DNA from: Carettochelys insculpta
Taxonomy: Eukaryota > Chordata > Testudines > Carettochelyidae
Length of the DNA stretch: 64,000 bases
Assembly: GCF_033958435.1 (NCBI RefSeq)
Contig: NC_134152.1
Span: 9,906,001 to 9,970,000, forward strand
Direction of reading: 5' to 3'
Under the pieces are notes generated by a model that saw only the letters and a program-made list of their open reading frames with translations, was not told the origin of the DNA and did no database searches. Every line of letters begins with the position of its first letter. The stretch's first letter is position 1. The position numbers and the translations under genes are program-made. This document shows positions 33,600 through 43,001 of the stretch, one piece after another.

Positions 33600-36400
33600 C
33601 CTTTTTCAGGAAAGGAACCCCAAAAGAAGAAAAGTGAATCCATGGAGTGGGATTTGGAATCAAGAATGATCCTATCTGAAGTCTCCGTTGGCATCAATGA
33701 ACATCTCATGACTGTCCCTTGAAGCTTGCCCAAAATCAACAGGCAACTGTCATCAGGGCTTATGCATCAGCTCTGCATGTTGAAGATCACGTGAAGAAGT
33801 TCTACACCCAATTGGATGCAATCTTGAGAGACATTCCTAAAGAAGACAAGATTATTTTCTTGGGGGATTTCAATGCCAGGGTTGGAGGAGATGTGGACCT
33901 CTGACAGACTACCATCAAGAAAGAAGGAGTCAGCAAAAGCAACTTCAATGCAGTAGTCCTCCTTACAAAACATGCAGAACATGAGCTCATCATCAGAAAC
34001 ACCCTCTTTTGGCAGAAAAAAACAAATTTAAGACCTCATGGCAACATCCTTGATCAAAGCACAGGAACCTTATAGACTATGTCATCATGGCTACGTCTAC
34101 ACCTGCCCCAAACTTCGAAATGGCCATGCAAATGGCCATTTCGAAGTTTACTAATGAAGCACTGAAATGCATATTCAGCGCTTCATTAGCATGCGGGCGG
34201 CAGCGGCGCTTCGAAATTGACGCACCTTGCCGCTGCGCGGCGCGTCCAGACGGGGCTCCTTTTCGAAAGGGCCCTGCCTACTTCGAAGTCTCCTTATTCC
34301 CATGAGCTCATGGGAATAAGGGGACTTCAAAGTAGGCGGGGCCCTTTCGAAAAGGAGCCCCATCTGGACGCGACGCGCAGCGGCACGGCGCGTCAATTTC
34401 GAAGCGCCGCTGCCGCCCGCATGCTAATGAAGCGCTGAATATGCATTTCAGTGCTTCATTAGTAAACTTCGAAATGGCCATTTGCATGGCCATTTCGAAG
34501 TTTGGGGCACGTGTAGACACGGCCCATCTGTCCTTGGGATTGATGTGATGTCCTTTTCACACATGCAATGGCCAGTACTGATGGGTGCTGGACCGATCAC
34601 CCCCATATTCAATCCACTATGGCAACTAGGATTGTCACCAAACAGGGAACTCAGAGGAAACTTATCCAACAAAAGATCAACATACAAGGCTTGAAGGACT
34701 GCATCAGACAGAGTGACTTCCAGACAGTGCTCCAAAGGAAGCTGCCAACAGTACAACCTAAACACTAGGGTCAATTGAAAAATGCCATCATTAGAGCTTG
34801 TGGAGAAACCATTGGCTACCAGTCCAGGAAGCATCAGGATTGGTTTGATGGGAGTGATGTGGAAATTGAATTCCTGATTGAGGCAAAAAGGAAAAGCCTC
34901 TAGAGCCTGGCAAAGTGACCTCAACTGCACGGTGAAAACAGACACTGGCAGCTGGACTAGATGGAATTCCTGCCAAAGTCTTCAAAGGAGGTAGATCAGA
35001 GCTGCACAAACAACTCTACCTCCTGATTCTCAGGATCTGGGACAGGGAGCAAATGCCAAGATAATCGGGAGAAACACTTATTGTTAGTCTCTTCAAGAAG
35101 GGCAACAAGTTGGACAGTGGAAACTATCACAGCATCTCACTCCTGGCAATGGCATTCAACGCAATCAATTGTAGCGCCCTGTGAACCATTCTGTCCAAGA
35201 TTGGCTGCCCCCCAAAATTGTTAACATCTTGAGTCTGCTTCATGACAGCATGACTGCCACAGCATTGAGGTCAAAATGGGAGTCAAACCAGGCTGTGTCA
35301 TTGCCCCGCCACAGTTCTGCATCTTCATCACCATGACCGTCCACCTCATTTATGGAAAGCTTCCAGGTGGCATGAAGATTGTCTATACAATAAACAGGAA
35401 GCTTTTCAATCTCAGGAGACTGAAGGCTAGAAGCAAGACCTCCATGACCTCGATCATGGAGCTCCAGTACATGGATGACAACACTGTTTCTTCTCTTTCT
35501 CCCAAAGCCATCAGACCATCTTAAGTACCTTCAAAGCATACAAGAAACTCGGCCTCACACTGAATGTCACAAAGACAGGTTCTCCACCAACCCTTGCCAA
35601 CAGGCCAATATCATGTCCCATCTATTGAAATCAGTGGAGAACTGCTGGAAAATGTGGAGCATTTCCCGTACTTCATCTTTCCACTGAAATCAACATTGAT
35701 GCAGAAATCCAGCATTGTCTGAGCTGTGCAAATTCTCCACCTGAGAGAAAAGCTCTTCAGAAACCATGGGACACCTATGCCAAGACAAAGCTCCTTGTAT
35801 TCCGTGCAGTCGTTATTCCAATGCCATTGTATGCATCTGAAACCTGGACAACATACAAGTGGCATTTAATGACACTTGAACAATATCAACAATGCTGCCT
35901 CAGGACAATTCTAAATATCTCTTGACAGGATAGGTGCACAAACCCTAGTTTGCTGGAATAATCAAACATGACCAGCACTGAAGCCATTATCATTCACAAA
36001 CAACTTTTTTGGACTGTTCGTGTGGTCTGGATGTCTGATCATTTTCTTCCAAAACATTCTGTTTTCCAAGTTGAAGGAAGGATGGAGGGCCAGATGAAGC
36101 GATATAGGGACATGCTGAATATACACATGAAAAAGTGCAGCACTGGTGTCAACACTTGGCAGAACCTTGCCCAGGACCATCCCCAATGGAGAGCAGTAAT
36201 CTGTGAGGGGGTGGCACAGTTTGAGAGGTCCTGCCTCAGTGCAGACAAGGAGAGGTGAAGAAGAAGAGAGTGACAAAAACTCCAACAGCTATGAACGCCA
36301 GCCTCTCCTGTGATAAGATCTGCAGCTCCAGAATCAGGCTTATCAGCCATCAATGGACTCCCAAATAGGAGGGTGACATGAAGATGTCCTACTTGTTATC
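33600..36400 (+). pseudogene. LINE endonuclease/reverse transcriptase, broken
   Basis: Endonuclease: LAQNQQATVIRAYASALHVE and IIFLGDFNARVGGDVDL (33719-33904), with a stop right after. The coding sequence then runs ...LIDYVII into the MITE and continues after it. RT: a GLDGIPAKVFKGG block near 34950, GNYHSISLLAMAFNAINC near 35120, MGVKPGCVIAPPQFCIF at 35276 and the catalytic block ELQYMDDNTV near 35463-35492. The C-terminal SCDKICSSRIRLISHQ near 36308 is a degraded Cys-His finger. At least five frame breaks are needed to join these pieces. Confidence 0.78.
34089..34524. mobile_element. 436-bp palindromic MITE, 3-bp target duplication CAT
   Basis: Near-perfect inverted arms of about 215 bp: left end GGCTACGTCTACACCTGCCC, right end GGGGCACGTGTAGACACGGC(C). 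The arms contain AAATGGCCATTTCGAAG and CATTCAGCGCTTCATTAG-type blocks. Flanks read GTCATCAT before and CATCTGTCC after; removing the element and one CAT restores the LINE sequence GACTATGTCATCATCTGTCC in frame. The 3-bp duplication fits PIF/Harbinger. Confidence 0.88.
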
Positions 36401-36415
36401 GAGTGACCACAAATA

Positions 36416-38095
36416 AGGAAGAGAGATAGAACAAGTTATTTGTTTTCAAATGATATCCCGGAAGGTGTATTCTATTAAAAAATATTATAACAATAAATAG
36501 GGAGTGCATAGAGGGTGCTCTGGGTCACATACAGCTTCAACATAACGGCCAATTGTTAGCCTCCTTTTAATATATGTAGAGCCAGATTCTCTGTTGGTGT
36601 AAATTGTCACAGGTCCAAGGAAGTTGCCCATGGAAAGTGGTGGTTTACCAGTTTGTACTAGTTGATGATCTGATCCATAACCTGAAATATTAAAAACAAA
36701 ATAGTTTGTAACCAAATGAAGGGCACCGTTGCCGCGAATGGGGCTAGTAACATGGCTGTATAATAGTCAACACTGGTACATTGTGAGATGTTTGAGGTAG
36801 GGTCTGTCTTTCTGTCTTGTGTTTGTACAGGGCATAGCACAACGGGGATCTGGTCCCTGTCAATGATGACACAAATAGTAATGCTATTCATTGGCTTGCA
36901 CACATCAAAATAAATGATGCATTGTTTTACCATGGCTGGGGCCCCAATCCAACAAGGGGATCAAATCACTTGCAGAAATTGTACGCACAGAGATGATTGT
37001 AGGACTGGGACTTGCATCTGTATCTCCACCATTGTAATTATCAAGCCTAACCTTACCAGAAAGGTACATGTATATTTGCCACATATTAAAGCTACCATCT
37101 GGTGGCTCCTATGAATAAAACAACACCAAGCTACACTTGGCAACTAGTTTTTTCACAAGTCTTCTTTGCTCTGCCATCTGTGCTGCCAACTGCTGTCCTA
37201 CTGTATGTCGTCTGCCTGAAGAAGTGCTAAGCAGGTGTGGCACATGCTTGGCTCATTTCTACTTTGCATGTGTAATGTAATTATTTTTGACAGACTCCAT
37301 TTGATTGAGAGAAAACTGTGAATTGGATTAAATGTTTTTTGTTTAGACTTTATTAGCTAAAGATGCCATTGCATAATTAATTGTGAATAAGCAGCAATCT
37401 TGCAAATGAGGCGGTGAATCACAAGCACAGGAGGACACAGCCTTTTCTCAGGATGAATTTACAGATTTCTTATTTTCTCTATTCATTAAAAATACTTAAA
37501 GGAAGATTAACAAAACAGAGACAAAGGCTCATGAACAAGCCAACAGAACCCCCATGTAGCTGTAAGGCAGGAAAATGAGATAGAGCCAACTCAGAAGCAT
37601 GGGCCTATGCTGTGATGATATTGTTCTATCATTCTGTGAGCCTTCTGCAGAAAACAGTCGTAATTATAGACAGAGACCTATGGCTGGTGGCATTCCTGGT
37701 AGCAGGGGCTGTGCCAAGTGCTGCACAACCCAACCAAGAAGTCTCAAAATCTTGTTGCATCTTCTGTATTTCCTTGATGAATATCTAAGGACAAAGTGTG
37801 TTTTGATTTAAATGTCACAGCTCAGTTGCTCTATCCAGCTGTGAATGCAAACCCAGAAAGTTTGAAGGATACAGTACTGTGTGAAGCTCAAATCCTGGCA
37901 CAGCTAGGTTTGTATTCAGATGCATTCTTGTTATCATGTCAACTTACCAAATTGAGGAGTCACTTTATGAGGACATTGTTGTGATAACCACTGTTTGGTG
38001 AGGCCACGAGAAGATTGGGGCCCATATGCCTAGGCTGCAGGGGGCAGGAATGGGGCCTGTACTACAAACCTCCCAAAGCCAGGACAGGCCCATGC
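36416..38095. other. no gene recognised
   Basis: AT-rich. A short segment near 36820-36860 (TGTTTGTACAGGGCATAGCA) has a looser parallel near 57265 and may be old repeat debris. No gene supported. Confidence 0.4.
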
Positions 38096-38099
38096 ATGT

Positions 38100-38300
38100 T
38101 CACAAGGAGCTGCTGCCAGACCTTACATGTGTAATGCCAACACGTAGAACCAAACCTGGGACCTCTGGAGCTTAGTACATGAGCTTCTATCACAGGAGCT
38201 AAAAGCTCTCAGACTCTAAAGGCTCTCAGATAAGGCTATACAGAAGACTCATTCTTTCTCCCTGTAATGTCTGTAAGTGCCACTACATGGGATGGCGAAT
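38100..38300 (+). repeat. dispersed repeat copy, also at 55655-55785
   Basis: Contains GGGACCTCTGGAGCTTAGTA, GAGCTAAAAGCTCTC, AGACTCATTCTTTCTC and CACTACATGGGATGGCGAATC. The same order of blocks, with differences, occurs at 55655-55785 in the same orientation, just beyond the far side of the Harbinger/retrovirus complex. I recognise the block as a common turtle interspersed repeat but have no name for it. Confidence 0.6.
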
Positions 38301-38309
38301 CACACCCCT

Positions 38310-38578
38310 AGGGCTAGGGCTACACTACAGTGATTCATCGAAATAAGTTCTTCAGGAGCATCTCTTCTGAGAAAATTTCGATTGAAAGATCGCAGCCACA
38401 GACAAAAAGTGGTTTGAAAAATCCAGCCATTTTTTCAATAGAGTGGCCACACAGCTCCAGCCACTCTTGAAAGAATGGCCCAGGAAACTCCACAGACAAA
38501 GCAAGCCATTCCAGCCAGGCACTCCCTGAAAGGACACCTCCCAAACACCCCTTCCCTGCACATACTGAAGCAGCCTTT
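38310..38578 (+). mobile_element. PIF/Harbinger transposon, left part (split by the retrovirus)
   Basis: Begins with GGGCTACACTACAGTGATTC, a terminal-repeat-like start, and runs without a gene to the retroviral insertion. The matching remainder is 50920-55650. The element is thus split by a 12.3-kb insertion that repeats CCTTT on both sides. Assignment of this left part to the same element rests on continuity and the terminal motif. Confidence 0.6.
38574..38578. repeat. retroviral target-site duplication, left copy
   Basis: CCTTT immediately before the LTR start TGTTGTAAATTCC; the same five bases follow the second LTR at 50915-50919. This fixes both provirus ends. Confidence 0.88.
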
Positions 38579-38853
38579 TGTTGTAAATTCCTCTATAGAG
38601 AACATGTCCCTGGCCATGGGCTGTGAGGTTTGTGTGTGCCTTCCACTACCCTTTACCAGATAGCCTCGAGATGTCAAGCAGTTTTAAATTAAAAATAGGA
38701 TTTATATGGACTTAACAGTCTTCCCCACTAATCTAGGTAAGAATAAATTTAAACTGTAAAATAATTTACTTCATAAAACACTGTTTAGGTAACCATATAA
38801 CCCAGGTAAATGCAAGGTATAGGGAGTGACCGTTAGGGTTGCCCGTTGCCTAT

Positions 38854-38940
38854 GCATATTCATAAGCTAATTGCATATTCATGAGCATCGGTTTGAATTC
38901 AGATGCACGGATTGGACCATTTATGATGCTCATGAATATG
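38854..38940 (+). promoter_or_regulatory. octamer-like repeats in LTR U3
   Basis: Two direct copies, GCATATTCATAAG (38854-38866) and GCATATTCATGAG (38873-38885), and an inverted copy CTCATGAATATG (38929-38940). The motif resembles POU-factor sites. They lie 90-170 bases upstream of the TATA box and recur in the 3' LTR at +9644. Confidence 0.5.
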
Positions 38941-38960
38941 TAAACGGAACGTGCATCCTG

Positions 38961-38974
38961 GTTGCCGGGGCAAC
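38961..38974. promoter_or_regulatory. X-box-like palindrome (candidate RFX site)
   Basis: GTTGCCGGGGCAAC is a near-perfect match to the inverted-repeat X-box bound by RFX proteins. It is about 50 bases upstream of the TATA box. It is followed by GCAGGTGCGGACCTGACACCTGC-like inverted E-box sequence at 38975-38997. Binding is inferred only. Confidence 0.5.
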
Positions 38975-39025
38975 GCAGGTGCGGACCTGACACCTGCGAG
39001 TGTTCAAACAGGTCCGCCCCAGCTC

Positions 39026-39031
39026 TATAAA
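39026..39031 (+). promoter_or_regulatory. LTR TATA box
   Basis: TATAAA within AGCTCTATAAATTCTGG, preceded by GC-rich sequence; transcription should begin near 39055. The same box in the 3' LTR is at 48670-48675. Confidence 0.75.
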
Positions 39032-39588
39032 TTCTGGAGCGCAGCCCGGCTTTGCCAGTCCGTCGGGGAGCAGCGGAGAAGAGGACAACGGACCCAGAAG
39101 AGCAAAAAGGACTGAGTTTAGAGCTGGACTCAGCCTTGGCCGAAGATTCGACGAGAAGAGCTGAAGCAGACCCACGTGTCAATCTACGCACCCCAGCCAC
39201 CGTGGGACGCAGAAGCCTTTTCGAAGAGCTCCGGCTGAGAAGCCTTTTTGAAGAGCTCCAGTGAACAAGAACTGAGCTGAACTCACTAAAGGCCTCAGAT
39301 TTTACCTGAGGCAGGCTCGCCAGGCAGACCGCGCCGGCAGGTGCCCTGCCTGGGGAGCCGCACAAGCGGCGGCCTCTGCTGGCCGGCGGCGGAGCTGCTG
39401 CTGCTTTTAGCCAGGGGTTTTTGTTAACCAAGCTGGCCTTTTCCCCTGGCCTCCTCTTCTTTTCCCTATCTATCCTATCTGCCTGCCGCGGCTGCCAGTA
39501 AAAAGCGCGCCGTGAGGGCTTCACTTCCTAGGTTCCTGTGGAGACCCTCGGGCCCGGCGCCCGGACTGACAGATCAGGAGGAGGATAG

Positions 39589-40746
39589 GTATTTAATAAC
39601 TGCTCTCCACAAACATTAGGGATATTAGCTTAAACCTCTAGAGTTAGGGTTTATATATTGTTAGCATTAATAATACTGATCCCTTATTGATATTACAAGG
39701 GTTTAAATCGTCTTAAATTGTGGAACCCTGTTCCCAGGGTTCTTATTTGTAAAGCACAGGAGGCGGTCTACTGACCTAGCCGCTTTACCTTTTGCATACA
39801 TAATAGAAGACTAGATAAGAATTTTAATTCATAGGGACCCAGAACTGATTGCTCCCTCCGCTGGGTAGAGCTCACCCAAGCGGGGGTTGAAGCATAAGGG
39901 GATAACCCGGTAAAGGGAGAACCCCAATTAGAATTTTACACATAATCTTAAACTAAAAGAGTAATTTAAAGGGACACCCCATTAAGGGGGTACCCATATT
40001 AAATAAATCCCTGTAGGGTTACATAAGACCTCAGGCGTTGTCAATAAGTCCTGAGGCGGCCGTAGGAGGCAGGTATCCTATTAACATTCATTAAGTGTAT
40101 ACATATAAGAAGTCCTAGGGTAGTAGCCATAGCCACTTTTAGAGGCCCCATCTGCCTGGCCAGCAGGGGTAACCTCACCTAGGCAATTTTAAATTCCAGC
40201 TGTTCCCTTGGGTCGCTGGGGGACCTAGGGTAGAGCATCACCGGCCATTTTCCTAAAAGGCGAAAAGTGCTCTGAAGGGGGCGGGTGCCCCGAGTAAGAG
40301 GAATATAATATTGTATAGTTCCTCCCGAGGCAGGGCAGTAAAGGGGCTCCCTTATTAGGGGGTCCGACATAGGCAGCTCTCGGGAGGCGTCGTATTATAG
40401 TCCCTTTAAGCCCAAAACTACCCATAATTAAGCGTTTGGGACGCTGAGGCGAAGGGAAGCCAGCGCAGTCTTAATTTATTGCGCTGGGGTCTTTTCGGGT
40501 AAAAATATCCCATAAATCTGGAAGCCCGTTACCAGACTAAATAACCTGGCATATTATATGTATACATAGACATTCTGGAAGCCCGTTACCAGATTAAACA
40601 ACCTGGCATAATTAAATATATAGAAACGTATTAATATATAACATAAAGAGAAACATAAAGATATACACATATTCAAATAGATACATAAGGAAATATATAG
40701 CAGAGTTGTTGTTATCAGTTCTGGTTTATTTCTTTTCCCTTATAGC
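39589..40746 (+). other. candidate intron inside the LTR
   Basis: A possible donor at 39589 (GATAG then GTATTT) and a strong acceptor ending at 40746, with a pyrimidine tract TTTATTTCTTTTCCCTTATAG. Just beyond, CCAACA is followed by GTAAGT (40793), a strong donor. Together they would make a leader exon of about 530 bases and a small 46-base exon, both upstream of gag, that could be joined to env at 46041. Inferred from consensus only. Confidence 0.5.
40517..40610 (+). repeat. tandem 37-base hairpin units in the LTR
   Basis: Two units (40517-40553 and 40574-40610), each starting TCTGGAAGCCCGTTACCAGA and ending ACCTGGCATA, spaced 57 bases. Each start pairs TCTGG with CCAGA. Also present in the 3' LTR at 50161-50254. 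Function unknown. Confidence 0.75.
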
Positions 40747-41269
40747 ACACGCAGGGAAGAGCACCAAGTTGTGCGTCCCAGTGGAGCCAACAGTAAGTCT
40801 AAAGAAGGGTATAGTTTAAACGTTGTAACTACACAAATACAACAAAGGGGCTATTAGTCAACTAGTTCCAAATCCTGTGCTGAGACTCAGGGAACAGGGA
40901 AGGATATAGTTGTAGCTTCTAGAGATATTAAATAGATACATAGTAAAATAAAGTGTGGTAACATAGTAAATAAATAGGAAAGAGAAAACACTACATTGTA
41001 AAAACCTAGCTCTTGTTAGAATAAAAAGAAACTTAGTTGTGGACAGTTGACCCCTTGTCTGTCATCTTTTCTGGGGAACAAACGGGCTCTGTCACACACC
41101 CTGTAAACCCCTGTGGATCAGACACCGTTGACATCGATCCAGGTAGCGGGGTAAAACCTGGGCTGGTGCTTGGTGGCTGGTGGAAAATCTTAGGCAGCCT
41201 TATTGGGCCCTTGGTTGTCTCTGTATTGGCCACTGCAGCTTGACCTGTGCCAGCCGTTTAAAGATCGTT

Positions 41270-42856
41270 ATGGCGTCACGGACAGCACGTGTGACGTCAG
41301 GAGCCGTTTGTTTGTGTCCCTGGGGAGATGGACGGATTCAGGGCAGGGAACTGGCCCACATTTTGTTTCACTCCCAAGAGCCGGGAGATAGTAAAATAGA
41401 GTACCATTTAGATTTTGAAGGTGTAGAGAACATTAGGAGCCTCACTGAGGCCCTTACTATTCAGGGTTTAGCGTGTCTCATCAATACCCATAAGAACCTT
41501 ACGTTTTACCCCATTGATAAACAGCCACAAAAAGTGGAATACAAGAAAAAACCTGAGAGAGGGACCCCTGAGGAGACCCTAAGAGACATAAAACAAATTC
41601 TACAAAAAAGTGGAATTGATACCACTCTGTTTATTAAATCTCAACTATTGAAACCAGGGGTAAGGGGCCTGGAAGTCTTAGATCAGGCCAAAGCCAAATT
41701 AGAACAGCTCGGAAAGAAGAAGCTGTTTGGAGGAGTGACCTACAGCCAGAAAGCTGTAGTAGGGACTCTCCTTCAGCTTTGGGTAGAGACACTTAATAAT
41801 CTAACTAGGATAGAAGCCACTTTAGATAAAACATTATGCAAATCTGTGATGGAGGTTATCCAATTTCCATTTTATGGAGAAAACAGACAGGACGACATAG
41901 ATCAGGATCAGGTAGAGGCTCTCCCAGTAATGATTACCAAAACCATTGTAGATGCGAAAGGTAAAACTACGCAGACAATGGTGCAGAAGGATCGCACAGT
42001 AGCAGAACTAAAGAGCCTCCTGGAAGATACACGTAGGAAAAACCAGGAGCCATTAATGGTCTGGATTGGCCGTCTTATCTTAGAACATGGTCAGGAGTGG
42101 GTAGACCAGAAAGAGGCCCACTATATAGCCAGAACATCCAGCTGGAGAGGTGGAGAAGGGTCCATCGACCAGCTGGTCAACGTTCGATTTCCTATTTTAC
42201 TTCCTGCTCTGGCTATAGCCTTAATTACCAAAACCTGGCAAGCCTATTCACTTCCTCCAGGCTCTATTACATCCACAAGAGATTTAATAAGAGCCATAGC
42301 CGGGGTCTCCACTATCTCCTGGGTCCCCGTGGAAGGAGGGATGGTAAAGCTGTCTGCAGAGGAGGCAGACGACCAACAATGGTATGTCCATGTACGAGAT
42401 TTTACAAAGTTACCGATAGCTAACCAGGCCATTGAGGCAGGGGCATCTGCTTTGCCCTATAAGTCCCCAACGGTAAAACTGTGTTTAAGAGCTTTAGAAG
42501 GGCGGACTCTAGGGGCCCTTTATGACCTAGAGGGAGAGCTTCCAGCTACCTTTAGGAAAGGAGACGAGTATGATGGGTATAACGTAGATAGAACAGATAA
42601 AAGATCAAATAGAAAAGTTTCTTTTAATAAGACTAACCAGGTGTATACTATAGAGCAGAGAAATGGTCCTCCCAAAGCTAATCTTGGGAGACAGTCACCA
42701 AAAATGCGCCCGAGACTCCCTCAGCAGGAGAGAGGAAGATTCCCTCAGCAGGAGAAAGGGAAAAAGCAAGAGGGAGAGCCGTTGTCCGTAGTGGCCAAAT
42801 ACCGTGAGGCGCTACGGGGTTTTTTCAAACTAAGGGCTTTAATGAGAATCAGATAA
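41270..42856 (+). CDS. gag: retroviral Gag
   Basis: 528 codons. The ATG at 41270 uses the last base of the LTR and the first two of the primer site; the next in-frame Met is about 200 residues on, and the frame upstream within the LTR has no ATG, so this start is the best choice. The N-terminus (MASRTARVTSG) has no Gly2, so no myristoylation. The middle is helical and hydrophilic; the 380-480 region contains VNVRFPILLPALAIALITKTW and LPYKSPTVKLCLRAL, which may be capsid. The C-terminus (about 460-528) is basic, Pro/Gln/Arg-rich, with two PQQE-R/G repeats. No CCHC zinc knuckle is present, unlike most orthoretroviral Gags. It assembles the particle. The frame is intact. Confidence 0.88.
   Translation: MASRTARVTSGAVCLCPWGDGRIQGRELAHILFHSQEPGDSKIEYHLDFEGVENIRSLTEALTIQGLACLINTHKNLTFYPIDKQPQKVEYKKKPERGTPEETLRDIKQILQKSGIDTTLFIKSQLLKPGVRGLEVLDQAKAKLEQLGKKKLFGGVTYSQKAVVGTLLQLWVETLNNLTRIEATLDKTLCKSVMEVIQFPFYGENRQDDIDQDQVEALPVMITKTIVDAKGKTTQTMVQKDRTVAELKSLLEDTRRKNQEPLMVWIGRLILEHGQEWVDQKEAHYIARTSSWRGGEGSIDQLVNVRFPILLPALAIALITKTWQAYSLPPGSITSTRDLIRAIAGVSTISWVPVEGGMVKLSAEEADDQQWYVHVRDFTKLPIANQAIEAGASALPYKSPTVKLCLRALEGRTLGALYDLEGELPATFRKGDEYDGYNVDRTDKRSNRKVSFNKTNQVYTIEQRNGPPKANLGRQSPKMRPRLPQQERGRFPQQEKGKKQEGEPLSVVAKYREALRGFFKLRALMRIR
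41271..41288 (+). other. candidate primer-binding site
   Basis: TGGCGTCACGGACAGCAC directly abuts the LTR end and begins with TGG as expected for pairing with a tRNA 3' CCA. I could not assign the tRNA with confidence. Unusually it overlaps the first codons of gag. Confidence 0.55.
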
Positions 42857-43001
42857 GTGGTAAAAATGATAATCAACTGGAAAGGTTGGCCCTGGATAAT
42901 GGCTGGCGTCCAGAGTGGTGGTTTTACACCTGGACGCCACGTTTTTATCCAAAAAACCAGTGAGTGCCCTCGGGTGCTGTTATTCCCGGGGGCAAGTAGA
43001 A

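Larger units (their letters stand above)
33600..36415 (+). mobile_element. APE-type non-LTR retrotransposon (LINE), decayed, clade not assigned
   Basis: Covers part of the endonuclease, RT and a C-terminal Cys/His region, with a MITE inserted at 34089-34524. The same family occurs on the minus strand at 60.1-64 kb: both share an endonuclease start with GKxPEE-type sequence, a GDFNARVG-like motif, an RT with LFNLRRLKARSK, and a C-terminal finger. It ends near 36415 without an obvious poly-A. Multiple frameshifts; inactive. Confidence 0.8.
38579..41270 (+). repeat. 5' LTR, 2692 bp
   Basis: Identical in extent to 48223-50914. It begins TGTTGTAAATTCC and ends GATCGTTA, so it has the usual TG start but a TA rather than CA end. 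Promoter elements lie in the first 450 bases (octamer-like repeats, an X-box-like palindrome, TATAAA at 39026). The part downstream of the TATA box is over 2.2 kb and carries splice signals (donor near 39589, acceptor at 40746, donor near 40793) and four AATAAA hexamers (40002, 40948, 40969, 41020). The only mismatch to the 3' copy that I noticed is at about 40752 (CGCAGGG versus CGCACGG). Most retroviral LTRs are 0.3-1.8 kb. Confidence 0.94.
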
